A stretch of DNA of 39,310 nt from contig JAKEEU010000061.1 of the NCBI GenBank assembly GCA_022616415.1, forward strand, positions 1 through 39,310. Reading direction: 5' to 3'. Each line of letters begins with the position of its first letter. Position 1 is the first letter of the stretch. The notes below the pieces were generated by a model, which saw only the letters and a program-made list of their open reading frames with translations, was not told the origin of the DNA and searched no databases. A program made the position numbers and the translations under genes. Source of the DNA: Candidatus Zhuqueibacterota bacterium. Its GTDB lineage: Bacteria; Zhuqueibacterota; Zhuqueibacteria; Zhuqueibacterales; Zhuqueibacteraceae. Of this stretch, positions 1 to 7,285 are shown piece by piece.

Positions 1-608
1 TCCCGCACTTCTTCGACCGCTTCATCAATTCCCGCCACGTCTTTGAAGGTGACTTTGGTTTTGCCTTCAACGTAAATTTTCGCCTTGCTTTTGCCGATCG
101 ACATCAAGCCGCCTTGCGGATTCATGCGCCGAAACGCAAACCCCCAAATGGCAATCAAAATCAGTAACGGCAAGATCCAGCTCAGCAGCACGCCCTGCCA
201 CCAGCCGGTGTCAACTTTGCCGGTATACTTCACGCCGGCGGCTTCCAGCTCTTTGACGAGATCGGGATCATCGACGCGCAAGGTCAGAAATTTTTTGCCG
301 GCTTGTTGGCTGTCGGCTTTCGTTTCGGTTAGATCAGGAAAAAAACTGCCGGAATCCACCGCAGCATTTGTATGATCGGCCTGATAGCGGCCGGTGATTT
401 CCTGCGCGGTAATCTCACAAGAGATGATTTTTTTCTCGCGGACGAGTTGTTTGAAGGTGCTATATTCGATTTGCTGGATGTTTTCGCCCAAAAAGAAGCT
501 GTGCAGCGCGTACATCATCAAGACGGCGAGCACCACGTACCAAAAGGAAAGATTCATCCGGCGATTGCCGAGGGGTTGCTGTTTCCGCCGCGGTTTTTTA
601 TTTTCCAT
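1..608 (-). CDS. ftsH: FtsH, ATP-dependent zinc metalloprotease, N-terminal part (runs off the window)
   Basis: Membrane-anchored AAA+ protease that degrades misfolded membrane proteins and short-lived regulators. Only the first 202 codons lie in the window. The protein starts MENKKPRRKQQ with a basic cytoplasmic end. A first membrane segment follows at about residues 20-41, then a short periplasmic domain (about 45-135) and a second membrane segment (about 138-160) ending in FRRM. The linker after it is typical of FtsH (SIGKSKAKIY, then VTFKDVAGIDEAVEEVRE), leading to the AAA domain beyond the edge. The ATG at 606-608 fits the usual FtsH start; no strong Shine-Dalgarno is visible. It is divergent from the kinase gene at 883 and has its own promoter at 660-688. 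The AAA and protease domains cannot be checked here. Confidence 0.93.
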   Translation of the reverse strand, partial: MENKKPRRKQQPLGNRRMNLSFWYVVLAVLMMYALHSFFLGENIQQIEYSTFKQLVREKKIISCEITAQEITGRYQADHTNAAVDSGSFFPDLTETKADSQQAGKKFLTLRVDDPDLVKELEAAGVKYTGKVDTGWWQGVLLSWILPLLILIAIWGFAFRRMNPQGGLMSIGKSKAKIYVEGKTKVTFKDVAGIDEAVEEVR

Positions 609-659
609 GATCTATTTAAGGGGATGAATACATCATTTTTAAATTTTGATTTCATTTTA

Positions 660-688
660 AATATAGCCAAGTCGCGCCGGAAAGTCAA
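660..688 (-). promoter_or_regulatory. Sigma70-type promoter of ftsH
   Basis: On the minus strand TTGACT (683-688), a 17-bp spacer, then TATATT (660-665). The same TTGnCT/17/TATATT layout precedes several other genes in this window. The predicted transcript would have a 5' leader of about 45 nt. Confidence 0.65.
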
Positions 689-795
689 GCAAGAACTGGC
701 GAGGCGGAGGGCAGAGGGGCACTCCCTTAGTCCTTGCTGCGCGTCTCGCCATGGCTACAATTTTAACCCTAAACGAGTATATGGAAACATCGCTA

Positions 796-824
796 TTGAC
801 ATTTGTATAAAAATCCCGCAAATT
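796..824 (+). promoter_or_regulatory. Weak candidate promoter of the first kinase gene
   Basis: TTGACA at 796-801, 17 bp, then CAAATT at 819-824. The -35 is perfect but the -10 matches only half of the consensus. It lies about 60 bp before the kinase start at 883. Confidence 0.3.
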
Positions 825-882
825 GTCTTTGAACACGTCCTGCATCTATTGCACCGGCATCTGCTATGAAAAGGGTGAAAAG

Positions 883-3876
883 ATGATCGGCCAAACCATC
901 TCTCATTATAAAATCCTCGAAAAGCTCGGCGGTGGCGGCATGGGCGTGGTCTACAAAGCCGAGGATACCAAGCTCAAACGTCTCGTCGCCCTCAAGTTCC
1001 TGCCACCGGATTTGACCCGGGACGAAGAGGCCAAAGAGCGCTTCGTCCACGAAGCGCAGGCCGCCTCAGCGCTCGATCATCCCAACATCTGTAACATCCA
1101 TGAAATTGACGAAACCGAAGACGGGCAGATATTCATTTGCATGGCTTACTATGAGGGCGAAACGCTGAAAAAGAAGGTCGCCAGTGGTCAGTTGTCAGTG
1201 GCCAGTGCAATCGATATCGCTGTTCAGATTGCTCAAGGCTTGGCGAAAGCTCACGAGCACGGCATCACCCACCGCGACATCAAGCCGGCGAATGTGATGA
1301 TCACCAAAGATGGTGTGGTCAAGATTTTGGATTTCGGCCTTGCCAAGCTCGCCGGCCAATCGCGACTCACCAAAACCGGCGTTAGGATGGGCACAGTAGC
1401 GTACATGTCGCCCGAACAGATGCGCGGCGCAGAAGTCGATCACCGCACGGACATTTGGGCGCTTGGCGTTGTGCTCTACGAGATGATCACAGGACAATTG
1501 CCCTTCAAAGGAGAATACGAGCAGGCGGTGATGTATTCCATTGTGAATGAAGAGCCGAAGCCGATCCTGACGGCGTCGGCACGAACCGACGTGCCCATGG
1601 CATTGGAACAAATGGTGAACAAGGCCCTGGCCAAACGTGCGGATGAGCGCTACCAGCAAGTGGGCGATTTGCTGGTCGATTTGAAGAGTCTCAGCAAGGA
1701 ATTGGAAACAGCCGGCAAGCTGCAATCCCGACGCGTCGGAATTCCGGCCAGTGTGCTCAGGAAGAAATGGCTCAAGAAAGCCATGATACCTGCCGGGGTT
1801 GTGCTCGTCGTGGCTTTAGGATTTCTCCTGCTCAAACCACTGCTTTTCGAGGAAGCCCTGATCTCAGAACCCAAGCCGATTGCCGTGATCAGCTTTGAAA
1901 ACCAAACCGGGGACGAGCAATACGACTACCTGCAAAAGGCCATTCCGACTCTTCTCATCACCAGCTTGGAGCAATCGAAATATCTGCGTGTGGCCACTTG
2001 GGAGCGGATGCATGATCTCCTGAAGCAAATCGGCAAAGAAAATGTGGAAAGGATTGACAATGAATTAGGCTTTGAGCTGTGCCGCATGGATGGCATCAAT
2101 ACCGTTGTCATCGGGAGTTTCACCAGGGCTGGCGAGGTGTTCGTGACGGATGTGAAAGTTTTGGAGGTCACGACCAAGACCCTGGTGAAGAGCGCCAAAT
2201 CCCAAGGCAAAGGCGTAGCCAGCATTCTGGATAGACAAATTGATGAATTGAGCCGGGAGATTGCCCGTGGGGTGGGCCTATCCAAACGCCAAATAGAAGC
2301 AGCGCAGATTCCCATTGCTGAAGTGACGACCACTTCAATGGAGGCCTACAACTATTTTATGAGAGGCCGAGAGGAATGGGAAAAACTTTATTTTGATGAT
2401 GCCAGAAAATTTCTCGAGAAAGCTGTAGAGATTGATTCGACTTTTGCCATGGCCTATCTCTATCTTACTTTGGCATACGTGGGTTTAGATAGAACCAAAG
2501 TGAAGGAGACCCTTGAGAAAGCCAAGGCTTTTGCAGAGCATGCAACAAACAAGGAGAAACTCTATATAAACTATTTTTATGCTTTGTACATAGAACATCG
2601 GCAAGAAAGCCTTGCCATGCTCGAACGGATAGCGAAGCAATACCCCAAAGAGAAACGAGTATACCACAGCTTAGGTGATCGTTATTTTTTGGCGAGGTTG
2701 TACGATAAGGCAAAAGAAGCCTTCTATAAAGCCCTGGAGCTCGATCCCAATTTTGGAATGGCTATCAATAGCCTTGCTTACACCTACGCTTATATGGGCG
2801 ATTATGAAAAGGCTAGCGAATATTTTAAAAGATATGCCGCCGTTTCCCCGGGGGATGCCAATCCTTTCGATTCAATAGCTGATACATATTGGTTCATGGG
2901 AAAGCTCGATGAAGCACTGGCGAAATATAAAGAAGCGGTAGAAGTAAAACCTGAATTTATACACTCCTATATGAAGATCGCCTACATTCATGCCTTGCGG
3001 GAAAATTACGCTGAGGTCATAAAACCGCTTGATCAGTTTATTGCGATGGCACCGTCTCCATTTTTAAAAGGGCAAGGACATATGCAGAAAGCATTCTTTC
3101 ATCATTACTGGCTCGGCCAACTTGAGCCGTGCTTACGGGAAATTCATACGGCAAAAGACCTTTTTGACAGGGTAGGAGCTGGTGCCAATAAAGCCCTTTT
3201 GGACTGGGTGAGCGCATGGATTTATTATGACCGAGGCGAGTTTGAGGTAAGTCGAAGGCACTTCAAAAACGGGCTCGAGATCAGCATGGAACATCCATCA
3301 CACACAGAATACGGTTCTTCCTATGACCGGGCAGCATACAGCTTCGGTCTTGGATTTGTCGATTTGAAACAAGGAAAAATCGATTCTGCGAGGTCCCGAC
3401 TGGAGGATATGAAATCCCTTTTGCCGGAAATAGATGCAGCGGGTAGCCCGCACATAAGGATCTATTATGACTTGCTCCATGGCGAGCTGTTGTTGGCACA
3501 AGGCGACTTGGCAGACGCCATTGCTGTTTTCGAAAAAATGGCGCCTTGGAAATTATCTGATCAGCTCGACCGCGTTCGATGTAACACACCTTTCCTCCAG
3601 GATGGTTTGGGCCGGGCTTATCAACAGCAGGGTGACTTTGACAAAGCCATCGTCGCATACGAACGGCTGATTACTTTTGATCCGGCTGGTCAGAAGCGGC
3701 TTCTTACTCATCCGAAATATCATTACAAGCTGGCGAAGTTGTACGAAGAGAAAGACTGGTCCGTAAAGGCCATCGCGCAGTATGAAAAATTCCTGGAAAT
3801 CTGGAAGGATGCGGACAAAGATTTACCAGAATTGATTGACGCGAAAAAGCGACTGGCGAAGCTGCAGGGGCGTTGA
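883..3876 (+). CDS. TM-anchored Ser/Thr protein kinase with TolB-like and TPR domains
   Basis: Hanks-type kinase of 997 residues. The cytoplasmic kinase domain (about 1-270) has the glycine loop [13 protein letters not shown] at 16-28, Lys38, Glu57, HRDIKPAN with Asp132, DFG Asp150 and an SPEQ activation-segment end, so it should be active. A single membrane helix follows at about 302-322. The outer part starts with a TolB/FlgO-like alpha/beta domain (PKPIAVISFENQTGDEQ, about 330-460), followed by TPR repeats to the end (for example KAKEAFYKALELDPNFGMA). The ATG at 883 is preferred over an upstream TTG because all paralogues here begin MIG(K/Q)xIxHYKI; AAGGG lies 7 nt before it. First of three tandem kinases with near-identical kinase domains. 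It probably relays an extracytoplasmic signal; the ligand and substrate are unknown. Confidence 0.92.
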   Translation: MIGQTISHYKILEKLGGGGMGVVYKAEDTKLKRLVALKFLPPDLTRDEEAKERFVHEAQAASALDHPNICNIHEIDETEDGQIFICMAYYEGETLKKKVASGQLSVASAIDIAVQIAQGLAKAHEHGITHRDIKPANVMITKDGVVKILDFGLAKLAGQSRLTKTGVRMGTVAYMSPEQMRGAEVDHRTDIWALGVVLYEMITGQLPFKGEYEQAVMYSIVNEEPKPILTASARTDVPMALEQMVNKALAKRADERYQQVGDLLVDLKSLSKELETAGKLQSRRVGIPASVLRKKWLKKAMIPAGVVLVVALGFLLLKPLLFEEALISEPKPIAVISFENQTGDEQYDYLQKAIPTLLITSLEQSKYLRVATWERMHDLLKQIGKENVERIDNELGFELCRMDGINTVVIGSFTRAGEVFVTDVKVLEVTTKTLVKSAKSQGKGVASILDRQIDELSREIARGVGLSKRQIEAAQIPIAEVTTTSMEAYNYFMRGREEWEKLYFDDARKFLEKAVEIDSTFAMAYLYLTLAYVGLDRTKVKETLEKAKAFAEHATNKEKLYINYFYALYIEHRQESLAMLERIAKQYPKEKRVYHSLGDRYFLARLYDKAKEAFYKALELDPNFGMAINSLAYTYAYMGDYEKASEYFKRYAAVSPGDANPFDSIADTYWFMGKLDEALAKYKEAVEVKPEFIHSYMKIAYIHALRENYAEVIKPLDQFIAMAPSPFLKGQGHMQKAFFHHYWLGQLEPCLREIHTAKDLFDRVGAGANKALLDWVSAWIYYDRGEFEVSRRHFKNGLEISMEHPSHTEYGSSYDRAAYSFGLGFVDLKQGKIDSARSRLEDMKSLLPEIDAAGSPHIRIYYDLLHGELLLAQGDLADAIAVFEKMAPWKLSDQLDRVRCNTPFLQDGLGRAYQQQGDFDKAIVAYERLITFDPAGQKRLLTHPKYHYKLAKLYEEKDWSVKAIAQYEKFLEIWKDADKDLPELIDAKKRLAKLQGR

Positions 3877-3910
3877 GCATGTGGCGAAGAGCGATGGGCA
3901 AATTTTCATT

Positions 3911-3928
3911 TTTCAAAAGCTTTTGAAA
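3911..3928. repeat. Perfect 18-bp palindrome between kinase genes
   Basis: TTTCAAAAG followed directly by its exact complement CTTTTGAAA, six bases before the -35 box of the next promoter. It could be an operator or part of a weak terminator for the upstream kinase. It lacks a GC-rich stem, so an operator is slightly favoured. Confidence 0.5.
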
Positions 3929-3934
3929 TAATCA

Positions 3935-3963
3935 TTGCTTATTCGGTTGAGCTTCGCTATATT
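3935..3963 (+). promoter_or_regulatory. Sigma70-type promoter of the second kinase gene
   Basis: TTGCTT at 3935-3940, exactly 17 bp, then TATATT at 3958-3963. The same pair of boxes precedes the tRNA-Leu gene. The leader would be about 155 nt and includes the repeated segment at 4083-4123. Confidence 0.65.
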
Positions 3964-4082
3964 ACAATCGCTTAATTTTTCTCACCCATATTCGATCACT
4001 ATCCTGCGAACACGTTGAATTTGCCACGGTGACCAATACCATAGTCGAGCTTTGAATTCATCCTGATAAGCGCAAGTTCGTA

Positions 4083-4123
4083 GGGCATCTCTACAGGTAT
4101 AGCCTGAGAGGCGGAGGTGTGTT
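4083..4123 (+). repeat. Duplicated kinase 5' leader, copy 1, with strong RBS
   Basis: About 40 nt that recur nearly unchanged at 7245-7285 before the next kinase: GGGCATCTCT, a variable A/G, then AGCCTGAGAGGCGGAGGTGT. It includes GGAGGT at 4113-4118, five bases before the ATG. The two copies differ at two positions, which implies recent duplication of the leader together with the kinase start. The short GCC/GGC stem beside the RBS might affect translation, but this is only an inference. Confidence 0.75.
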
Positions 4124-7075
4124 ATGATCGGCAAAACTATTTCTCACTACAAAATTCTTGAGAAACTCGGCGGCGGAGGCATGGGTGTGGTATACAAAGC
4201 CGAGGATACTAAGCTCAAGCGTCTCGTCGCGCTTAAATTCCTGCCGCCGGACTTGACCCGCGACGAAGAGGCCAAGGAGCGCTTCATCCACGAGGCGCAA
4301 GCGGCCTCAGCGCTCGACCATCCCAACATTTGCGTCATCCATGAAATCGACGAGACTGAGGATGGCCAGATTTTTATTTGCATGGCTTACTACGAAGGCG
4401 AGACGCTCAAGAAGAAAATTGAACGTGGGCCACTCTCCATCGACCAAACGCTTGATCTCGCCATTCAAATTGCGCAGGGCTTGGCAAAGGCGCATGAAAA
4501 AGAGATTATACATCGAGACATTAAGCCGGCGAATGTTTTTGTGACCAATGATGGCATCGTGAAGATTGTCGATTTCGGTCTCGCCAAGTTTGCTGGTCAG
4601 TCGCGACTCACCAAAACCGGCACCACGCTCGGTACAATTGCGTACATGTCGCCCGAACAGGCACGCGGCGAAGAGGTCGATCATCGCACGGACATTTGGG
4701 CTTTGGGAGTCGTGCTCTACGAGATGCTTACTGGACAATTGCCGTTTCGCGGAGAATACGATCAGGCAGTGATGTATGAGATTGTGAATGAAGACCCGAA
4801 GCCGGCGACCTCCCTCCGTCCAGAAGTTCCGGCAACGCTAGCACAGATTATTGACCGCGCCCTGTCGAAAGAACCGGAGGCTCGCCATGCGTCAGCGACT
4901 GACCTTCTTAACGATTTGAAAATGATTCTGGGGAGCTTGCGACCTATCGATGCCGAAGAAGTGCCCAGAGCCGTATCGCTCTCCCGACTTCTCCGACAAC
5001 CACGTTTTGCTGTTCCAGGGATAATTCTGCTATCAGCGCTGGTTACACTTGCCTTTTGGTGGTTCAATTATAGCGCTAATGTGCGATGGGCAAGACAGAA
5101 GGCCCTTCCGGAAATCGAACAGTTAATGGAAAAAATGCTGTGGAACGGCGAGGGACCTTATGCTTGGGCAGCTTATGAGCTCGCCACAAAAGCGGAGCGA
5201 TATATTCCCGACGACCCGTGGTTAAATCGACTCTGGCCGCGCTTTTCTAGATATGTGAAGATTTATTCCGAGTCCCCAGGCGCAAGGGTCTATGCGATGC
5301 CTTATGCTGCCGTCGATACGGATTGGCGGTATGTGGGAGAGAGCCCGATTAGTCTCAGATTCCCTATTGGGTTTTCGAGAGTAAAATTAGAAAAAGAGGG
5401 CTTTCGAGCGGTGTACGATCTTGTTTGGAATGCAGGTTTTCTTGGTGACACACTGAATTACATGCTGCCCGAAGCCGGGAGCCTCGCTGAAGATATGGAG
5501 TTGCTGCCCGAGGCTTCAAACTGGTACCACATCCCTACTGCCCGCGCTGGACTCCACCTGCCTGGTTTGGAGCACCTCAAAGATGAACAAATCAGCGACT
5601 TTCTGATGGATCGGTATGAAGTTACAAATAAAGCGTACAAACGCTTTGTAGATGCTGGGGGGTACCAGGATCCTAAATACTGGAAATACCCCTTTGTCAA
5701 AGACGGCCGGACGCTTTCATGGGAGGAAGTCATGGCTCTGTTCAAAGACAATACCGGGAAACCTGGTCCAGCCACCTGGGAAGTCGGGGACTATCCAGAT
5801 GGACAGGACGATTATCCGGTTGCAGGGGTGAGTTGGTACGAGGCAGCGGCCTATGCGGAATTTGTGGGCAAAAGCCTGCCGGCAATCTACCACTGGGACC
5901 GGGCTGCCTTTACCTGGGCCAGTCCCGCAATCGTTCCGCTGAGCAATCTCACAACGACCGGCCCGTTGCCGGTCGGGAGCTCCCGAAGCATGAATCGTTT
6001 TGGGATCTATGATCTGGCCGGGAACGTACGGGAATGGTGTTTCAATGAGAACAGTCGCGGCGGGCGCTTCATTTTAGGCGGCGGATGGAATGATCCCACG
6101 TACGCGTTCAACGATGCCTACGCCCAGTCTCCCTTTGATCGATCAATGACGAATGGATTTCGTTGTATCAAATATCTGAAATCGGACGAAAGCCGGGCCA
6201 ACTTGGAGAAGACGATCAGGATGCCTTTTCGTGATTTTTTAAGCGAGGAGCCGGTCTCCGATGAAACGTTCGCCCTTTTCCTGAAGCAGTACGCCTATGA
6301 TAAAACCGACCTCAACGCCGTCGTCGAATCCGTGAAAGAGGAAGAGGACTGGATCAGGGAGAAAATCACTTTTGATGCGGCGTACGGGAACGAGCGGATG
6401 ATGGCGTATCTCTTTATCCCGAAACATCGAACGCCTCCTTACCAGACAGTGATCCATTTCCCTGGCTCTGAAGCACTCCATACTCGCTCAAGTAATCAGC
6501 TACAAGGGCCTAGTCCTATTCTCAAGAGTGGCCGTGCATTCATGGATCCCATTTACAAAAGCACCTTTGAGCGAGGAGACGACCTGAATTCAGATTACCC
6601 CAATAAGACAAACTTTTGGAAAGAGCACGTCATCATGTGGGGCAAAGATCTGAGCCGGTCGATTGATTATCTGGAGACGCGCGAGGACATCGACACCGAT
6701 AAACTGGCCTATTGGGGTGGCAGTTGGGGGGGCGCCATGGGAGCGATTATGCTAGCAGTCGAAAGACGGTTTAAAACAAGCGTGCTCATTGTCGCAGGCT
6801 TAAATTTTCAGCGCTCGTTACCAGAGGTGGAGGCCGTGCATTATCTTCCCCGGATAACAACACCAGTGCTCATGCTCAACGGGAAATATGATTACTTGTT
6901 CCCGTATGAAACCTCGCAGCTTCCGTTTTATGAGTTGCTCGGAACGCCGAAGGAACACAAAAAGTTGTTCGCCTACGAAGGTGGTCACTCCGTGCCGAAA
7001 ACGCAACTCATAAAAGAGACACTTGCCTGGCTGGACCGCTATCTGGGCCCAGTTGAGTCATTTGCTGGAAGGTGA
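4124..7075 (+). CDS. Ser/Thr kinase fused to a SUMF1/FGE-like domain and an alpha/beta hydrolase
   Basis: Composite protein of 983 residues. The kinase domain (about 1-270) carries the same key residues as its neighbours (Lys38, HRD Asp132, DFG Asp150). One membrane helix lies at about 296-313. A short PEGA-like beta segment follows (about 385-450, VGESPISLRFPIGFSRVKLE). A formylglycine-generating-enzyme/SUMF1-like fold covers about 487-690 (MDRYEVTNKAYKRFVDAGG, PVAGVSWYEAAAYAEF, YDLAGNVREWC, GGGWND, NGFRC). The C-terminus is an alpha/beta hydrolase with nucleophile motif GGSWGG near 866, an Asp in NGKYDYLFPYE and a His in EGGHSVPK. Kinase-SUMF1 fusions are known; the added hydrolase makes three potentially enzymatic modules around one membrane anchor. 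Start ATG 4124 has GGAGGT before it. Substrates unknown; the SUMF1 domain may only bind ligand. Confidence 0.9.
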   Translation: MIGKTISHYKILEKLGGGGMGVVYKAEDTKLKRLVALKFLPPDLTRDEEAKERFIHEAQAASALDHPNICVIHEIDETEDGQIFICMAYYEGETLKKKIERGPLSIDQTLDLAIQIAQGLAKAHEKEIIHRDIKPANVFVTNDGIVKIVDFGLAKFAGQSRLTKTGTTLGTIAYMSPEQARGEEVDHRTDIWALGVVLYEMLTGQLPFRGEYDQAVMYEIVNEDPKPATSLRPEVPATLAQIIDRALSKEPEARHASATDLLNDLKMILGSLRPIDAEEVPRAVSLSRLLRQPRFAVPGIILLSALVTLAFWWFNYSANVRWARQKALPEIEQLMEKMLWNGEGPYAWAAYELATKAERYIPDDPWLNRLWPRFSRYVKIYSESPGARVYAMPYAAVDTDWRYVGESPISLRFPIGFSRVKLEKEGFRAVYDLVWNAGFLGDTLNYMLPEAGSLAEDMELLPEASNWYHIPTARAGLHLPGLEHLKDEQISDFLMDRYEVTNKAYKRFVDAGGYQDPKYWKYPFVKDGRTLSWEEVMALFKDNTGKPGPATWEVGDYPDGQDDYPVAGVSWYEAAAYAEFVGKSLPAIYHWDRAAFTWASPAIVPLSNLTTTGPLPVGSSRSMNRFGIYDLAGNVREWCFNENSRGGRFILGGGWNDPTYAFNDAYAQSPFDRSMTNGFRCIKYLKSDESRANLEKTIRMPFRDFLSEEPVSDETFALFLKQYAYDKTDLNAVVESVKEEEDWIREKITFDAAYGNERMMAYLFIPKHRTPPYQTVIHFPGSEALHTRSSNQLQGPSPILKSGRAFMDPIYKSTFERGDDLNSDYPNKTNFWKEHVIMWGKDLSRSIDYLETREDIDTDKLAYWGGSWGGAMGAIMLAVERRFKTSVLIVAGLNFQRSLPEVEAVHYLPRITTPVLMLNGKYDYLFPYETSQLPFYELLGTPKEHKKLFAYEGGHSVPKTQLIKETLAWLDRYLGPVESFAGR

Positions 7076-7210
7076 AGGGTAGCATGAAACAAGTAAGAGG
7101 TCGGTAGGCGGCAGCGACCTGCGCATTGTTTGGATGGTTGGATTAATGAAAGTGACCAACATCAATCCATTATCCCATCAATCTAATTGATTAACGCATC
7201 AAACCGGTTT

Positions 7211-7264
7211 ATGATTGGCAAGATGATATCGCATTACAAAATCAGGGCATCTCTGCAGATATAG
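7211..7264 (+). pseudogene. Vestige of a kinase start (first 11 codons only)
   Basis: ATG at 7211 begins MIGKMISHYKI, the invariant start of this kinase family. At 7244 the sequence switches abruptly to the duplicated leader of the next kinase, and the frame stops at 7262-7264 after 17 codons. This is a clean recombination junction: 33 bp of a lost kinase joined to the 5' leader of the intact gene at 7286. The break follows the codons for HYKI, the same place as two junctions near 27.8 and 28.9 kb. Confidence 0.7.
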
Positions 7265-7285
7265 CCTGAGAGGCGGAGGTGTGTT
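7245..7285 (+). repeat. Duplicated kinase 5' leader, copy 2
   Basis: Second copy of the segment at 4083-4123, with the same GGAGGTGTGTT run ahead of the ATG at 7286. It abuts the kinase vestige at 7211-7243 directly. Confidence 0.75.

Noticed and set aside
85..869. Plus-strand open frames over ftsH
   Set aside because: They are shadows of ftsH, whose minus-strand translation is clear.
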